Shown in pieces: positions 38,179 to 49,362 of a stretch of DNA of 64,000 nt. The stretch's first letter is position 1, and each line of letters begins with the position of its first letter. The notes beneath the pieces are model-generated. The model had not been told where the DNA came from. It saw only the letters and a program-made list of their open reading frames with translations, and did not search any database. The stretch lies in assembly GCF_025717675.1 (NCBI RefSeq), contig NZ_JAJIRT010000011.1, positions 62,001 to 126,000 of the forward strand, read 5' to 3'. The translations under genes were made by a program, and so were the position numbers. The DNA is from Paucibacter sp. DJ2R-2. GTDB taxonomy: Bacteria; Pseudomonadota; Gammaproteobacteria; Burkholderiales; Burkholderiaceae_C.

Positions 38179-39474
38179 ATGCAAGACTACGCCCAGCCCG
38201 ATGCCCAAGGGCATTTCGGCCCCATCCATGGCCAAACTTATGGCGGCAGCTTTGTCGCCGAGACCCTGGTTCACGCCCTCGACGAGCTGAAAGAGGCCTA
38301 TGCCCACTACAGCAAGGACCCGGAATTCATCAAAGAGTTCAAGCGCGAGTTGGCCCATTTTGTCGGCCGCCCCAGCCCGATTTATCACGCCGACCGCTTG
38401 AGTCGTGAGCTCGGTGGTGCCCAGGTTTACCTCAAGCGCGAGGACTTGAACCACACCGGCGCGCACAAGATCAACAACACCATCGGCCAAGCCTTGCTCG
38501 CCAAGCGCATGGGCAAGAAACGCATCATTGCTGAGACTGGCGCCGGCCAGCATGGCGTGGCCACGGCCACCATTTGCGCTCGCTATGGCATGGAATGCGT
38601 GGTGTACATGGGCAGCGAGGACGTCAAGCGCCAGAGCCCCAATGTCTACCGAATGAACCTCCTGGGCGCTCGCGTGGTGCCGGTGGAGTCGGGCTCCAAG
38701 ACGCTGAAAGACGCGCTCAATGAAGCCATGCGCGACTGGGTCACCAACGTCGAATCGACCTTCTACATCATCGGCACCGTGGCCGGCCCGCACCCGTATC
38801 CGATGCTGGTGCGCGACTTCCAGCGCGTGATCGGTGACGAGTGCCTGACGCAGATGCCCGAGATGATCGGCCGCCAGCCCGACGCTGTGATCGCCTGTGT
38901 GGGCGGCGGCAGCAATGCCATGGGCATCTTCTACCCCTACATCCCCCATGCCGGTACGCGCCTGATCGGCGTGGAGGCAGCCGGGGAGGGCATGGACAGC
39001 GGCAAGCATGCAGCCACGCTGAGCGCCGGCAGCCCGGGTGTGCTGCATGGCAACCGCACCTACCTGCTGCAAGACGACAACGGCCAGATCATCGAAACCC
39101 ATTCGATCTCGGCTGGCCTGGATTACCCTGGCGTCGGCCCCGAGCATGCCTACCTCAAGGACATCGGCCGCGCCGAGTATGTGGGCGTGACCGATGCGGA
39201 AGCGCTGGCCGCCTTCCATCACCTGTGCCGCACCGAGGGCATCATCCCGGCGCTGGAGTCCAGCCATGCGGTGGCTCATGCCATGAAGCTGGCACCGACG
39301 ATGCGGCCCGATCAGCACCTGCTGGTCAATCTGTCCGGCCGTGGCGACAAGGACATCGGCACCGTGGCCGATCTGTCCAAGGCCGAGTTCTACTGCCGGC
39401 CGTCTTGCAAAGGGCAATCGGTCAAGGGTGGTGAACAGCCGGTCCATGTGCTGACGTCGAAAGGAGGCCTGTGA
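38179..39474 (+). CDS. trpB: Tryptophan synthase beta subunit
   Basis: 431 residues. PLP enzyme joining indole and serine. [21 protein letters not shown] carries the Schiff-base lysine in [21 protein letters not shown] and the phosphate loop [10 protein letters not shown] are intact, as is the C-terminal region LSGRGDKDI. The length, slightly above 400, matches beta-proteobacterial TrpB with a short N-terminal lead. The TGA overlaps the trpA ATG by one base, so the two subunits are translationally coupled. Confidence 0.98.
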   Translation: MQDYAQPDAQGHFGPIHGQTYGGSFVAETLVHALDELKEAYAHYSKDPEFIKEFKRELAHFVGRPSPIYHADRLSRELGGAQVYLKREDLNHTGAHKINNTIGQALLAKRMGKKRIIAETGAGQHGVATATICARYGMECVVYMGSEDVKRQSPNVYRMNLLGARVVPVESGSKTLKDALNEAMRDWVTNVESTFYIIGTVAGPHPYPMLVRDFQRVIGDECLTQMPEMIGRQPDAVIACVGGGSNAMGIFYPYIPHAGTRLIGVEAAGEGMDSGKHAATLSAGSPGVLHGNRTYLLQDDNGQIIETHSISAGLDYPGVGPEHAYLKDIGRAEYVGVTDAEALAAFHHLCRTEGIIPALESSHAVAHAMKLAPTMRPDQHLLVNLSGRGDKDIGTVADLSKAEFYCRPSCKGQSVKGGEQPVHVLTSKGGL

Positions 39475-40271
39475 TGAGTCGCATCCAAGCCACCTTCGCC
39501 CGTCTGGCCGCGCAAGGCCGCAAGGCCTTGATCCCTTTCGTCCACACCGGTGATCCGTATCCCGAAACCACGGTGCCGCTGATGCGCGCCATGGCCGAGG
39601 CCGGCGCCGATGTGATCGAGCTCGGTGTGCCCTTTTCCGACCCCATGGCCGACGGCCCGGTGATCCAGCGTGCGGCCGAGCGGGCCTTGCAAAAAGGCAT
39701 CGGTCTGGCCCGTGTGCTGGCCGATGTGCGCGAATTCCGCCAGGCCGACGATGTCACGCCGGTGGTGTTGATGGGCTACGCCAACCCGATTGAGCGCTAC
39801 GGCATTGCCCGTTTCGTTGACGATGCGGCGGCGGCCGGTGTCGACGGCGTGCTGGTGGTGGACTATCCGCCCGAGGAGTGCGAAACCTTCGCCGGCCTGC
39901 TGCAGGCGCGCGGCCTGGACCCGATCTTCTTGCTGGCGCCCACCTCGACCGAGGCGCGCATGGCTCGCATCGGCAAGATCGCCAGCGGCTACGTCTACTA
40001 CGTTTCGCTCAAGGGTGTGACGGGCGCGGGCCACCTGAACACCGCGGCCGTGGCCGAGATGATCCCGCGCATTCGCAAGCATGTCAGCGTGCCGGTGGGT
40101 GTGGGTTTCGGCATCCGTGATGCGGCCACCGCCAGGGCCGTGGCCGATGTTTCGGACGCGGTGGTGATCGGTTCTCGCCTGGTCGAGCTGCTGGAGACGC
40201 AGACACGCGATAATGTCGCTTTGACGGGTGCCCAGTTCATCCGCGAGATCCGCGCTGCGCTCGACGCGTAG
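39474..40271 (+). CDS. trpA: Tryptophan synthase alpha subunit
   Basis: 265 residues. Cleaves indole-3-glycerol phosphate; indole tunnels to Trp[34 protein letters not shown] (catalytic Asp in D-P-M-A-D-G-P) and [13 protein letters not shown] for phosphate binding are seen. The ATG at 39474 overlaps the trpB stop (TGATG) and has AAAGGAGG about 7 bases upstream; a GTG one codon before is less likely. Confidence 0.97.
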   Translation: MSRIQATFARLAAQGRKALIPFVHTGDPYPETTVPLMRAMAEAGADVIELGVPFSDPMADGPVIQRAAERALQKGIGLARVLADVREFRQADDVTPVVLMGYANPIERYGIARFVDDAAAAGVDGVLVVDYPPEECETFAGLLQARGLDPIFLLAPTSTEARMARIGKIASGYVYYVSLKGVTGAGHLNTAAVAEMIPRIRKHVSVPVGVGFGIRDAATARAVADVSDAVVIGSRLVELLETQTRDNVALTGAQFIREIRAALDA

Positions 40272-40305
40272 CCTGACCTGAGAACCAGAACAAAGGAGTC
40301 TGCTT

Positions 40306-41178
40306 GTGAGTTGGCTTGAGAAACTGTTGCCGCCCAAGATGCAGCAAACCGACCCGACCGAGCGCCGCATGGTGCCGGAAGGTTTGTGGATCAAGTGCCC
40401 GTCCTGCGAGACGGTGCTCTACAAGACCGATCTGGAAAAGAACGTCAACGTCTGCCCCAAGTGCAGCCACCACCACCGCATCGGTGCCCGGGCTCGCCTG
40501 GACGCCTTCCTCGATGGCGAAGGCCGCTACGAGATCGGCCAGGAAGTGCTGCCGGTGGACGCGCTGAAGTTCAAGGACAGCAAGAAGTACCCCGATCGCC
40601 TGAAGGAAGCGCTGGAGCACACCGGCGAAACCGACGCGCTGATCGTCATGGGCGGCGCGGTGATGACGCTGCCGGTGGTGGTGGCCTGCTTCGAGTTCAA
40701 CTTCATGGGCGGCTCCATGGGTTCGGTGGTCGGTGAGCGCTTTGTGCGTGGCGTGGAAACCGCCATCGAGCAAAAGACTCCGTTCATTTGCTACACCGCC
40801 ACCGGCGGCGCCCGCATGCAGGAAGGCCTTTTGAGCCTGATGCAGATGGCCAAGACCAATGCGGCCCTGACCCGCCTGGCCAAAGCCAAGCTGCCCTACA
40901 TCAGCGTGCTGACCGACCCGACCATGGGCGGCGTGTCGGCCTCCTTTGCTTTCGTCGGTGACGTGGTGATCGCCGAGCCCAAGGCGCTGATCGGCTTTGC
41001 CGGCCCGCGCGTGATCGAGAACACCGTGCGCGAGAAGCTGCCCGCTGGCTTCCAGCGCGCCGAGTTCCTGATGGAAAAGGGCGCCGTAGACATGATCGTG
41101 GACCGCCGCGAACTGCGCGAGACCATCGCCCGCTCGCTGGCCATGCTGCAACGCCAGAGCTCGGACGCCGTGGCCTGA
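40306..41178 (+). CDS. accD: Acetyl-CoA carboxylase carboxyltransferase beta subunit
   Basis: 290 residues, GTG start at 40306 with AAAGGAG 7 bases upstream. The N-terminal zinc ribbon is C31-x2-C34-x15-C50-x2-C53 and the carboxyltransferase fold follows ([46 protein letters not shown]). With AccA it moves carboxyl from biotin to acetyl-CoA for fatty-acid synthesis. It lies between trpA and folC as is usual in beta- and gamma-proteobacteria. A hairpin with a T-rich tail follows. Confidence 0.97.
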   Translation: MSWLEKLLPPKMQQTDPTERRMVPEGLWIKCPSCETVLYKTDLEKNVNVCPKCSHHHRIGARARLDAFLDGEGRYEIGQEVLPVDALKFKDSKKYPDRLKEALEHTGETDALIVMGGAVMTLPVVVACFEFNFMGGSMGSVVGERFVRGVETAIEQKTPFICYTATGGARMQEGLLSLMQMAKTNAALTRLAKAKLPYISVLTDPTMGGVSASFAFVGDVVIAEPKALIGFAGPRVIENTVREKLPAGFQRAEFLMEKGAVDMIVDRRELRETIARSLAMLQRQSSDAVA

Positions 41179-41222
41179 GCTGCCTTGGCGGCCGCTGTCT
41201 GAGCCCTCGCTCCTCTCCCCAC

Positions 41223-41258
41223 ACGGCCAGGCCCACAAGGTCTGGCCGTCTTTCTTTG
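41223..41258 (+). terminator. Hairpin with T-rich tail between accD and folC
   Basis: ACGGCCAG (41223-41230), 11-base loop, CTGGCCGT (41242-41249), then CTTTCTTTG. Moderately strong intrinsic terminator candidate, 45 bases after the accD stop. Confidence 0.6.
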
Positions 41259-41278
41259 CTGGAAGCGTTTTCTTCGCC

Positions 41279-42646
41279 ATGACCTCTCAGAACCTCACGC
41301 CCGTGCCTGCCACTCTGGACGACTGGCTGGCCCATTGCGAACGTCTGCATCCCAAGACCATCGACATGACCCTGGAACGGGTCACCACCTTGCGCGAGCG
41401 CCTCGGCTTGAACTTCGAGCCGCCAGTGGTGGTGGTGGCCGGCACCAATGGCAAGGGCTCGACCTGCGCCATGCTGGAGTCCATCGCCTTGCAGGCGGGC
41501 TACCGCGTGGGCCTCTACATCAAGCCGCATCTGGTTCATTTCCAGGAGCGCTGCCGGGTGGGCGGGGCGCCGGTGGAGGCCGAGAGCCTGCTGCCGCATT
41601 TCGCGGCGGTGGAGGCGGCGCGCGGCGAGATGACGCTGAGCTACTTCGAGTTCACGACCCTGGCCATCATGCGCCGCCTGGCGGCCGAGCCGCTGGATCT
41701 GGTGATTCTCGAGGTGGGCCTGGGTGGGCGCCTGGATGCCGTCAACTGCATCGACGGCGACTGTGCCGTCATCACCAGCATTGACCTGGACCACACCGAG
41801 TACCTGGGGCCGGACCGTGAGTCGGTGGGCCGCGAGAAGGCCGGCATCATGCGCGCCGGCCGCACCGTGATCGTCAGCGACCCCATGCCGCCGGACAGCC
41901 TGGCGGCACGCGCGGCCGAGATCGGCGCCGATCTGCGCCAGCTGGGCGTTGATTTCAGCTACAGCGGCGACCGCCAGCAGTGGCAATGGTCGGGCCGCGA
42001 GCGCCGCTTCAGCGGCCTGGCCTATCCGGCGCTGCGCGGCGTCAATCAGCTGCTCAATGCGGCCGGCGTGCTGGCGGTGTTCGAGGCCTTGTACGAGCGC
42101 TTGCCGATCAGTGCGCAGGCGGTGCGCACCGGCCTGGCCTTGGTGGAGTTGCCCGGGCGCTTCCAGGTCGTGGCCGGCCAGCCGGCCCTGGTGCTGGATG
42201 TGGCGCACAACCCGCATGCGGTGGCGGCCCTGGCCCAGAACCTGGACCAGATGGGCTTCTACCCGCGCACGCATGCGGTCTTCGGCGCCATGGCCGACAA
42301 AGACCTGGCCAGCATCTTTCAACGGATGGCCCCGCTGGTTGACGTCTGGCATTTCTGCAATCTGGAACTGCCCCGTGCCGCCAGCGCCGCCGATTTGCAG
42401 GCTCAGTTCGCAGCCCTGCAGGCCGATGGGCGCCTGAAAGCCCCGCCGCAGGTGCGCCTGCACACCCATGCGCAGCCGCTCGACGCCCTGTCCGCCGCGG
42501 CGGCCGAGGCAGACCCCGCTGATAGAATTCTGGTCTTCGGTTCCTTCTACACAGTGGGTGGCGTACTCAAGAACGGTGTCCCCCGTTTGCAGTCCCACAA
42601 ACCGCCGTCAGAAGCGGTGCCGCCACCGCAATTCCCCACCGCCTGA
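41279..42646 (+). CDS. folC: Bifunctional folylpolyglutamate/dihydrofolate synthase
   Basis: 455 residues. Adds glutamate to folates and makes dihydrofolate from dihydropteroate. Mur-ligase fold: P-loop VVAGTNGKGSTCAML near residue 55, GLYIKPHLVHFQERC, LEVGLGGRLDAVN, TSIDLDHTEYLG, and C-terminal VLDVAHNPHAVAAL. The C-terminus is a little longer than usual and ends in a Pro-rich tail. The gene starts at the ATG 41279, 100 bases after accD. Confidence 0.95.
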   Translation: MTSQNLTPVPATLDDWLAHCERLHPKTIDMTLERVTTLRERLGLNFEPPVVVVAGTNGKGSTCAMLESIALQAGYRVGLYIKPHLVHFQERCRVGGAPVEAESLLPHFAAVEAARGEMTLSYFEFTTLAIMRRLAAEPLDLVILEVGLGGRLDAVNCIDGDCAVITSIDLDHTEYLGPDRESVGREKAGIMRAGRTVIVSDPMPPDSLAARAAEIGADLRQLGVDFSYSGDRQQWQWSGRERRFSGLAYPALRGVNQLLNAAGVLAVFEALYERLPISAQAVRTGLALVELPGRFQVVAGQPALVLDVAHNPHAVAALAQNLDQMGFYPRTHAVFGAMADKDLASIFQRMAPLVDVWHFCNLELPRAASAADLQAQFAALQADGRLKAPPQVRLHTHAQPLDALSAAAAEADPADRILVFGSFYTVGGVLKNGVPRLQSHKPPSEAVPPPQFPTA

Positions 42647-42795
42647 TCGGGCTGGGTCGCCAGATTCGTCCGGCGGCCGGGCGGGGTGTTCGGTGCGGTG
42701 CTGATGCGCCGAGGCCGGTTGCCTCACCCGCTCCGGTGCTTCGCTTTCCATCGTCAACGCTGTCCTTCACCTCGGCGCAGGCCGGATTTCTTGCC

Positions 42796-43686
42796 ATGGG
42801 TTTGCTGTCCTTTTTCAAGCGCGACAAGGCCGCACCGGCTGCCAAGCGGGTGTCGGATTCGGCCGATGCGGTGCAGCAGCTGCGCCTACGCGCCCGCCAT
42901 CGCTTGATCGGCGCCGCGGTGCTGGTGGGTGTGGGTGTGATTGGTTTCCCGCTGGTGTTTGAAACTCAGCCGCGGCCGATTCCGGTGGACCTGCCGATTC
43001 AAATTCCCAGCAAGGATGGTGCGGCGCCGCTGGCAATTCCGCAGCCTCGGCCTGCTCAGGCTCAGCCGCAACAGCAAAGCTTGCCGCCGCTGGCCGCTGC
43101 GGATCACCCTGGGCTGAATGTTGCTCCAGCCAGCGCCAGCGAAGGCAAAGTGGCGCCGGCCGCCATCCCGACGCCTGCGCCAGTTCCTGCGGCTGCCAAG
43201 GCCGCCGAAAGAGGCGCCGAGCAGCCTTCGGTCAAACCGACTGAAAGATTGATCGACAAGCCGACCGAAAAGGTGGCGGACAAGCATGTCGACAAGACCA
43301 GCACCAAGCCTTTGCTTGATAAACCCGCAGACAAAGCTGCAGAAAAACGCAGTGCAGCCGCCAGCGACAACTCCAAGCACAGCCCCGAAGCCGCCCGTGT
43401 GCAAGCCTTGCTCGAAGGCCGCAGCGGCAGCAGCAAGCCCGCCGATGCTGCAGCAAGCACCCGCCACATCCTGCAGATTGGCGCCTATGCCGACAGCAAG
43501 TCGGCGCAGGAGGTTCGCATGAAGGTTGAACGCTTGGGCCTCAAGACCTACACCCAGGCCGTGGACACGGCCGCCGGCAAGCGCATTCGCGTTCGCCTGG
43601 GGCCCTACGCCAGCCGCGAAGAGGCCGACAAGGCTGCGGCCAAGCTGAAATCGGCCGGCTTGTCGGCAGCGGTACTGACGCTTTGA
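42796..43686 (+). CDS. dedD: SPOR-domain cell-division protein (DedD-like)
   Basis: 296 residues. A short cytoplasmic N-terminus (GLLSFFKRDK), one membrane helix near residues 37-56 (LIGAAVLVGVGVIGFPLVF), a long Pro/Ala/Lys linker with repeated K-P-T/A-D-K units, and a C-terminal SPOR domain (ILQIGAYADSKSAQEVRMKV, RIRVRLGPYASREEADK) that binds denuded septal glycan. ATG at 42796 starts the conserved part; the frame reaching to 42736 lacks a ribosome site. Sits in the familiar folC-dedD-cvpA-purF order. Confidence 0.88.
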   Translation: MGLLSFFKRDKAAPAAKRVSDSADAVQQLRLRARHRLIGAAVLVGVGVIGFPLVFETQPRPIPVDLPIQIPSKDGAAPLAIPQPRPAQAQPQQQSLPPLAAADHPGLNVAPASASEGKVAPAAIPTPAPVPAAAKAAERGAEQPSVKPTERLIDKPTEKVADKHVDKTSTKPLLDKPADKAAEKRSAAASDNSKHSPEAARVQALLEGRSGSSKPADAAASTRHILQIGAYADSKSAQEVRMKVERLGLKTYTQAVDTAAGKRIRVRLGPYASREEADKAAAKLKSAGLSAAVLTL

Positions 43687-43744
43687 TGCGGCGCAACCTG
43701 CTCTTGCGGACAAGCGCGCAGCCTGCGATGGAGCGCGCTGCGGT

Positions 43745-44233
43745 ATGAGCTGGGTGGATCTGACGCTGTTGGGCTTGCTGCTCTTGTCCGTGCTGGTCGG
43801 CGTATGGCGCGGCCTGGTGTTTGAACTGTTGTCCTTGGCCGGTTGGTTTGTCGCTTATCTCGCGGCGCCACATGTGGCGCCCTGGCTGCAGACCTTCTTG
43901 CCGCAGCAGCGTCTCGGGCCCAGCCTGAGTGCGGGCCTGGGGCTGGTCTTGAGTTTTGCCCTTGTCTTGTTGCTGTGGGGCCTGGGTGCGAAACTGCTGC
44001 GGGCCTTGATCCAGGCCTCGCCGCTGAGTGTTTTGGACCGTTTGGCGGGCGCCGGATTCGGCGCGCTGCGTGGGCTGTTGGTGGCTTTGCTGTTGGTGGT
44101 GCTGGTGCAGATGACGCCGGCCGCGCAGTGGCCGGCCTGGCAAGAGTCGCGGCTGGCGCCGCAGCTGCATCAGGTGCTGGGCGCCTTGAGGCCGCTGCTG
44201 CCGGAGGCGGTGGTGAATCGATTGCCGGCCTGA
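43745..44233 (+). CDS. cvpA: CvpA family inner-membrane protein
   Basis: 162 residues with four hydrophobic segments (LTLLGLLLLSVLVGVWRGL, LLSLAGWFVAYLAA, LGLVLSFALVLLLWGLGAKLL, LRGLLVALLLVVLVQM). The opening WVDLTLLGLLLLS-V-x-x-G-x-x-R-G is typical of CvpA, the colicin V production protein, linked to envelope homeostasis. It precedes purF as in many proteobacteria; a palindromic hairpin separates the two. Confidence 0.9.
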   Translation: MSWVDLTLLGLLLLSVLVGVWRGLVFELLSLAGWFVAYLAAPHVAPWLQTFLPQQRLGPSLSAGLGLVLSFALVLLLWGLGAKLLRALIQASPLSVLDRLAGAGFGALRGLLVALLLVVLVQMTPAAQWPAWQESRLAPQLHQVLGALRPLLPEAVVNRLPA

Positions 44234-44261
44234 GCCACAAGCTTGGGCCGGTGTGAATTTG

Positions 44262-44283
44262 AGCGGCGCCTCGCGGCGCCGCT
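44262..44283. terminator. Perfect 9-bp GC hairpin between cvpA and purF
   Basis: AGCGGCGCC (44262-44270), TCGC loop, GGCGCCGCT (44275-44283). No T-run follows, so it is more likely an attenuating or mRNA-stabilising hairpin in the cvpA-purF transcript than a true end. Confidence 0.4.
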
Positions 44284-44326
44284 GGGTATTTCGTAGACAA
44301 AAGTCTCATCCAGAGAAGGAAAAGCC

Positions 44327-45841
44327 ATGTGCGGCATCGTTGGCGTGATCTCCCGTTCCCCTGTCAATCAGCTGATCTATGACGCTTTGCTGTTGCTGCA
44401 GCACCGCGGTCAGGATGCTGCGGGCATCGTCACGATGCAGGGCAACAAATGCTTCATGCACAAGGCCCGCGGCATGGTGCGTGATGTCTTCCGCACCCGC
44501 AATATGCGCGCGCTGCCCGGCACCATCGGCCTGGGCCAAGTCCGCTACCCGACCGCCGGCAATGCCTACAACGAAGAAGAGGCTCAGCCTTTCTACGTCA
44601 ATGCGCCTTTCGGCCTGGTGCTGGTGCACAACGGCAACCTGACCAATGCGCAAGGGCTGAAGACCGAGCTGTTTGACATTGATCGCCGCCACATCAACAC
44701 CGAGAGTGACTCCGAGGTGTTGCTCAATGTGTTGGCCCACGAGCTGGAACAGGTGGCTCGCGATCTGCCGCTGACGCCTGACGGTGTGTTCAAGGCGGTG
44801 CGAGCCGTGCACAAGCGCATCAAGGGCTCTTATGCCGTGATCGCTTTGATCGCAGGTCATGGACTGCTGGCCTTCCGTGATCCTTATGGCATTCGCCCGT
44901 TGTGCTTTGGGCAAGCGGCCGATGGCGAGTACATGGTGGCGAGCGAAAGTGTGGCCTTGGAAGGCAATGGTTTCCAGCTGGCCCGCGATGTGGCGCCCGG
45001 CGAAGCGTTGTTCGTGGACATGAACGGCACGCTGCACACCCAGCAATGCGCGGAGAACCCGACGCTGAACCCCTGCATGTTCGAGTTCGTTTACCTGGCT
45101 CGCCCGGATTCGGTGATGGACGGCATCTCCGTCTACCAGGCCCGCCTGAATATGGGTGAGACCCTGGCCCAGCGCCTGATCTCGACCATGCCGCCCAGCG
45201 ACATCGATGTGGTGATCCCGATTCCTGAATCGAGCCGCCCCTCGGCCATGCAGCTGGCGCATCGCATCGGCAAACCTTACCGCGAAGGCTTTGTGAAGAA
45301 CCGCTACGTCGGCCGCACCTTCATCATGCCGGGGCAGGGCGCTCGCAAGAAGTCGGTGCGCCAGAAGCTCAACGCCATCGGTCTGGAGTTCAAGGGCCGC
45401 AATGTGCTGCTGGTCGATGACTCCATCGTGCGCGGCACCACCTCCAAGGAAATCGTGCAGATGGCCCGTGAAGCCGGTGCGCGCAAGGTCTACCTCGCCT
45501 CGGCCGCGCCGCCGGTGCGCTTCCGCAATGTCTACGGCATCGACATGCCGACCAGCGAAGAGCTGGTGGCGCACAACCGCAGCATCGAAGAGATCCGAGA
45601 GTTTATTGGCGCCGACGCGCTGATCTACCAGGATGTGGACGCAATGAAGCGCGTGGTCGCGGCCCTGCAGCCCAACTTGCAAGGCTTCGAGGCCTCCTGT
45701 TTCGACGGGCGCTACATCACCGGTGATGTGACCGCCGAAGACTTCGCCAAGCTCGAAGCCCAGCGCCGCAGCCAGGGTGATGAAGAGGACGGCCCGGCGC
45801 GCAGCCGCTTGGCGCTGCAAAGCGGGGGTGATGGCCAATGA
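44327..45841 (+). CDS. purF: Amidophosphoribosyltransferase
   Basis: 504 residues. First committed step of purine synthesis: PRPP plus glutamine gives phosphoribosylamine. The initiator Met is followed by the nucleophile cysteine in [11 protein letters not shown] (class II glutamine amidotransferase), with [10 protein letters not shown] and RYPTAGN. The phosphoribosyltransferase half has the PRPP motif [18 protein letters not shown]. The ATGA at its end is shared with metZ. Confidence 0.98.
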   Translation: MCGIVGVISRSPVNQLIYDALLLLQHRGQDAAGIVTMQGNKCFMHKARGMVRDVFRTRNMRALPGTIGLGQVRYPTAGNAYNEEEAQPFYVNAPFGLVLVHNGNLTNAQGLKTELFDIDRRHINTESDSEVLLNVLAHELEQVARDLPLTPDGVFKAVRAVHKRIKGSYAVIALIAGHGLLAFRDPYGIRPLCFGQAADGEYMVASESVALEGNGFQLARDVAPGEALFVDMNGTLHTQQCAENPTLNPCMFEFVYLARPDSVMDGISVYQARLNMGETLAQRLISTMPPSDIDVVIPIPESSRPSAMQLAHRIGKPYREGFVKNRYVGRTFIMPGQGARKKSVRQKLNAIGLEFKGRNVLLVDDSIVRGTTSKEIVQMAREAGARKVYLASAAPPVRFRNVYGIDMPTSEELVAHNRSIEEIREFIGADALIYQDVDAMKRVVAALQPNLQGFEASCFDGRYITGDVTAEDFAKLEAQRRSQGDEEDGPARSRLALQSGGDGQ

Positions 45842-47082
45842 GTTTGAGCGATGAAGCCCGCCGCATGGCCCGCGCGACGCTGCCCGAAGGCCTGCGCCCA
45901 GAAACCCTGGCGGTACGCACGGCCTTGCCGCCCAGCCAGCACGGCGAGAACTCCGAGGGCTTGTTTCTGACCAGCGCCTATGTGCAGCCGGATGCGGCCA
46001 CCTCAGCCCAGCGTTTTGCCGACTCGGGAGATTTCACCTACTCGCGCACCAGCAACCCGACGGTGCGCAGTCTGGAAGTGCGCCTGGCTGCAATGGAAGG
46101 CACCGAAGCTGCCATCGCCACGTCCACGGGCATGAGTGCCATCCTGTTGCTGTGCATGGGCTTGCTCAAGGCGGGCGACCATGTGCTGTGCTCGCGCTCG
46201 GTGTTTGGTACCACCATCAATCTGTTCGCCAAGGAGTTCGGCAAGTTCGGCGTCGAAACGACTTTTGTCTCGCAGACCAATCTCGATGAATGGCGCGCGG
46301 CCCTGCGCCCCAACACACGCCTGCTGTTTGCCGAGACGCCGACCAACCCGCTGACCGAAGTCTGCGATATCCGTGCCTTGGCTGACATCGCCCATGGCGC
46401 TGGCGCGCTGCTGGTGGTGGACAACACCTATTCCACACCAGCGTTGCAGCAGCCCACACGCTTTGGTGCAGACCTGGTCATGCATTCAGCGACCAAGTAC
46501 ATGGACGGCCAAGGCCGCGTGATGGGCGGCGCCCTGTGCGGCACCAATCGCCTGATCAAAGATGTATTCGGCCCGGTCATGCGCACGGCCGGCATGGTGC
46601 TCTCGCCCTTCAATGCCTGGGTTATTTTGAAAGGGTTGGAGACCTTGAGCCTGCGCATAAAGGCGCAGAGCGAACAGGCGCTGGCTGTGGCGCGCTGGCT
46701 GGAAGCCCGGCCCGAGGTGGCGCGTGTTTATTGCCCGTCTTTGCCCTCGCATCCCCAACATGAGTTGGCCATGCGCCAGCAGTCAGGGCAGGGCGGGGCG
46801 GTGCTGTCGTTCGAGTTGAGGGCTGACACGCCCGATGCTGCACGCGCGGCGGCCTTCCATGTGATCAACAGCACCCGCGTGCTCAGCATTGCCACTAATC
46901 TGGGCGACACCAAATCCATCATCACCCATCCGGCCACCACCTCGCATGGCCGCCTCAGCGAGGCCCAGCGTCAGGCCGCAGGCATCAGCCAAGGTCTGAT
47001 TCGCCTGGCCGTCGGTCTTGAGCATGTTGACGACATCACCGACGACCTGAACCGCGGCCTTTCCACTTTGAACAGCTTATGA
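45838..47082 (+). CDS. metZ: O-succinylhomoserine sulfhydrylase
   Basis: 414 residues. A Cys/Met-metabolism PLP enzyme that makes homocysteine directly from O-succinylhomoserine and sulfide. [21 protein letters not shown]-type start, [16 protein letters not shown] and the PLP lysine in [16 protein letters not shown] are clear, as is the C-terminal [17 protein letters not shown]-like region. Overlaps purF upstream and gltX downstream by ATGA, so the three genes are coupled. Cystathionine gamma-synthase is a relative, but this gene order is that of metZ. Confidence 0.92.
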   Translation: MSLSDEARRMARATLPEGLRPETLAVRTALPPSQHGENSEGLFLTSAYVQPDAATSAQRFADSGDFTYSRTSNPTVRSLEVRLAAMEGTEAAIATSTGMSAILLLCMGLLKAGDHVLCSRSVFGTTINLFAKEFGKFGVETTFVSQTNLDEWRAALRPNTRLLFAETPTNPLTEVCDIRALADIAHGAGALLVVDNTYSTPALQQPTRFGADLVMHSATKYMDGQGRVMGGALCGTNRLIKDVFGPVMRTAGMVLSPFNAWVILKGLETLSLRIKAQSEQALAVARWLEARPEVARVYCPSLPSHPQHELAMRQQSGQGGAVLSFELRADTPDAARAAAFHVINSTRVLSIATNLGDTKSIITHPATTSHGRLSEAQRQAAGISQGLIRLAVGLEHVDDITDDLNRGLSTLNSL

Positions 47083-48512
47083 GCCAACACGCCAACACTC
47101 CCGTGCGCACCCGCATTGCGCCGTCGCCGACCGGTTTCCTGCATCTGGGCACGGCCCGAACGGCCCTGTATTCCTGGGCCTACGCCCGCCATTACGGCGG
47201 CAAGTTTGTACTGCGCATCGAAGACACCGATGTGGCGCGCTCCACCCAGGATTCGGTCGAGCAGATCCTGGCATCGATGAAGTGGCTGGGCCTCGATTAC
47301 GACGAGGGTCCGATCTACCAGATGCAGCGCCTCGATCGCTACCAGGCCGTGGCCGAACAGTTGATTTCTGAGGGCAAGGCCTATCGCTGCTACTGCACGC
47401 CGGCCGAGCTGGACGAAACGCGCGAAGCTCAACGGGCACGCGGTGAAAAGACCCGTTACGACGGCCGCTGGCGTCCCGAGCCCGGCAAGGTCTTGCCGCC
47501 GGTGCCGGCCGGCATAGCGCCCGTGGTGCGCTTCAAGAATCCGCTGGACGGCGACGTCACCTGGGACGATCTGGTCAAGGGCCCCATCACGATCAACAAC
47601 CGCGAGATCGATGACTTGATCATCGTTCGCCCAGCGGCTGCAGATGCACCAGCCGGCAGCTTGGGTGTGCCGACCTACAACTTCGCCGTGGTGGTGGACG
47701 ACTGGGATATGCAAATCAGCCATGTCTTCCGCGGCGACGAGCATGTCAACAACACGCCTTGGCAGATCAATATCTTCCGTGCCCTCGGCGCACCGCTACC
47801 GGCCTTCGGGCACGTGCCGGTGATTCTGGGTGACGATGGCCAGAAGCTGTCCAAGCGCCGCGGCGCCGTCAGCGTCACGGCTTACGAAGAAGGCGGTTAC
47901 CTGCCTGAGGCCATGCTGAACTACCTCTCGCGCCTGGGCTGGAGCCATGGCGACGACGAACTGTTCAGCCGTGAGCAGCTGGTGTCGTGGTTCGATGGCA
48001 GCCATCTGAACAAGAGCCCCGCGCAATGGGACCCGGCCAAGCTGGAGTGGGTCAACAGCCAATACATCAAGCAGGCTGATGACGGCCGCTTGTCTGTTCT
48101 TGTGGCGGCTCAGCTGGCATCACGCGGCATGCAGGCCGATGCTGCCAAGCTTGTACCGATGTGCGCCTTGTTCAAGGATCGTTGTTCCACGACCGTGGCG
48201 CTGGCCGATTGGCTTGCCATGTACTTCGGTCCGGTCAGCCCTTCGGCCGAGGACTTGGCTGCTCATGTCACTGACGCAGTGAAGCCAGCGTTGGACACGC
48301 TCGCAGACAAGCTGCAAGCCTTGGTTGAGTGGAGCAAGCCCGCAATTGCCGTGGCCATCAAGGAAACCATCGCAGCACACGGTCTGAAGATGCCTCAATT
48401 GGCCATGCCGGTGCGCGCTTTGGTGTGCGGCCGCGTGCAAACGCCCAGCGTCGATGCGGTGCTGGAACTGTTCGATCAAGAAATTGTTGTGAAACGCTTG
48501 CGCTCCTTGTGA
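47079..48512 (+). CDS. gltX: Glutamyl-tRNA synthetase
   Basis: 477 residues. Charges tRNA-Glu, and two tRNA-Glu genes lie just downstream. Class I signatures: [19 protein letters not shown] (the HIGH-like motif) and [11 protein letters not shown] (KMSKS-like). [14 protein letters not shown] and the anticodon-binding alpha-helical C-terminus follow. Its last codons overlap a promoter-like sequence for the tRNA cluster. Confidence 0.97.
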   Translation: MSQHANTPVRTRIAPSPTGFLHLGTARTALYSWAYARHYGGKFVLRIEDTDVARSTQDSVEQILASMKWLGLDYDEGPIYQMQRLDRYQAVAEQLISEGKAYRCYCTPAELDETREAQRARGEKTRYDGRWRPEPGKVLPPVPAGIAPVVRFKNPLDGDVTWDDLVKGPITINNREIDDLIIVRPAAADAPAGSLGVPTYNFAVVVDDWDMQISHVFRGDEHVNNTPWQINIFRALGAPLPAFGHVPVILGDDGQKLSKRRGAVSVTAYEEGGYLPEAMLNYLSRLGWSHGDDELFSREQLVSWFDGSHLNKSPAQWDPAKLEWVNSQYIKQADDGRLSVLVAAQLASRGMQADAAKLVPMCALFKDRCSTTVALADWLAMYFGPVSPSAEDLAAHVTDAVKPALDTLADKLQALVEWSKPAIAVAIKETIAAHGLKMPQLAMPVRALVCGRVQTPSVDAVLELFDQEIVVKRLRSL

Positions 48513-48527
48513 AAAACATCCTATACT
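48498..48527 (+). promoter_or_regulatory. Candidate sigma-70 promoter for the tRNA cluster
   Basis: TTGCGC (48498-48503) and TATACT (48522-48527) with an 18-base spacer, overlapping the end of gltX and about 105 bases before the first tRNA-Ala. Good -10, fair -35. Confidence 0.5.
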
Positions 48528-48635
48528 CTACGTCTTGCTTGAACAGCGCGAAACTTTAGATGTCTCGCGGTGCTTAGGGGAGTTGAAAGGTCTGTAGAGA
48601 CTGCTTGACTGTCTGAAGTGCTGAAAAGAATCGTC

Positions 48636-48711
<76 letters not shown>

Positions 48712-48776
48712 AATTCAATATGGAGTTTGTGTGGCGCGCGGTTCATGTGCAAAAGTTTTGCGATATACTGCAGAGC

Positions 48777-48806
48777 TTGAATATATAGAGTTAATTGCTG
48801 TATACT
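48777..48806 (+). promoter_or_regulatory. Candidate promoter for tRNA-Glu/tRNA-Asp
   Basis: TTGAAT (48777-48782), 18-base spacer, TATACT (48801-48806), 25 bases before tRNA-Glu, in an AT-rich stretch. Another TATACT lies at 48764-48769. The second tRNA block lacks this stretch. Confidence 0.5.
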
Positions 48807-48831
48807 TTGCGGCAGTTAATAAGAAGGTTTA

Positions 48832-48907
48832 GTCCCCTTCGTCTAGAGGCCTAGGACACCACCCTTTCACGGTGACTACAGGGGTTCGAATCCCCTAGGG
48901 GACGCCA
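48832..48907 (+). tRNA. tRNA-Glu (anticodon TTC)
   Basis: 76 bases, CCA encoded. Acceptor GTCCCCT pairs with AGGGGAC; anticodon loop CTTTCAC gives TTC; close to the E. coli tRNA-Glu sequence. The outermost anticodon-stem pair is a C-A mismatch. Second copy at 49363-49438. Confidence 0.97.
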
Positions 48908-48996
48908 AGTTTGACAAGGCTTGGTAGTTATTGAAACAGCGCTGCGTAACTTGTTCGGTGTAGCGCAATATCGGTTTCGATGTTGATTCGTCATCT

Positions 48997-49073
48997 GGAG
49001 TGGTAGTTCAGTTGGTTAGAATACCGGCCTGTCACGCCGGGGGTCGCGGGTTCGAGTCCCGTCCACTCCGCCA
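48997..49073 (+). tRNA. tRNA-Asp (anticodon GTC)
   Basis: 77 bases, CCA encoded. Acceptor GGAGTGG pairs with CCACTCC; anticodon loop CTGTCAC gives GTC; T-arm GGGTTCGAGTCCC. Second copy at 49527-49603. Confidence 0.97.
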
Positions 49074-49139
49074 GCTTTTAAGCAAAGAATGTAGGTTCTT
49101 TGTTTGCGTTGAAGAAATTCGGTAAAACGAGTTTCAAAG

Positions 49140-49159
49140 GCGGCCAAGAAATTGGCCGC
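49140..49159. terminator. GAAA-tetraloop hairpin between the tRNA blocks
   Basis: GCGGCCAA (49140-49147), GAAA, TTGGCCGC (49152-49159): perfect 8-bp stem with a GNRA tetraloop, followed by AGTTATTTG. Candidate terminator or processing signal of the first tRNA block. Confidence 0.5.
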
Positions 49160-49229
49160 AGTTATTTGTAAGATTGTTTTGAAGTTTGACACGCTTGAAT
49201 GGCGCGGCAACCGAGGTTCGCAAGGATCT

Positions 49230-49305
<76 letters not shown>

Positions 49306-49362
49306 CCAAACGCTGTTTGGAAGTGGCGCGCGATTCAGTATGCGATCAGGCAAGAAGGTTTA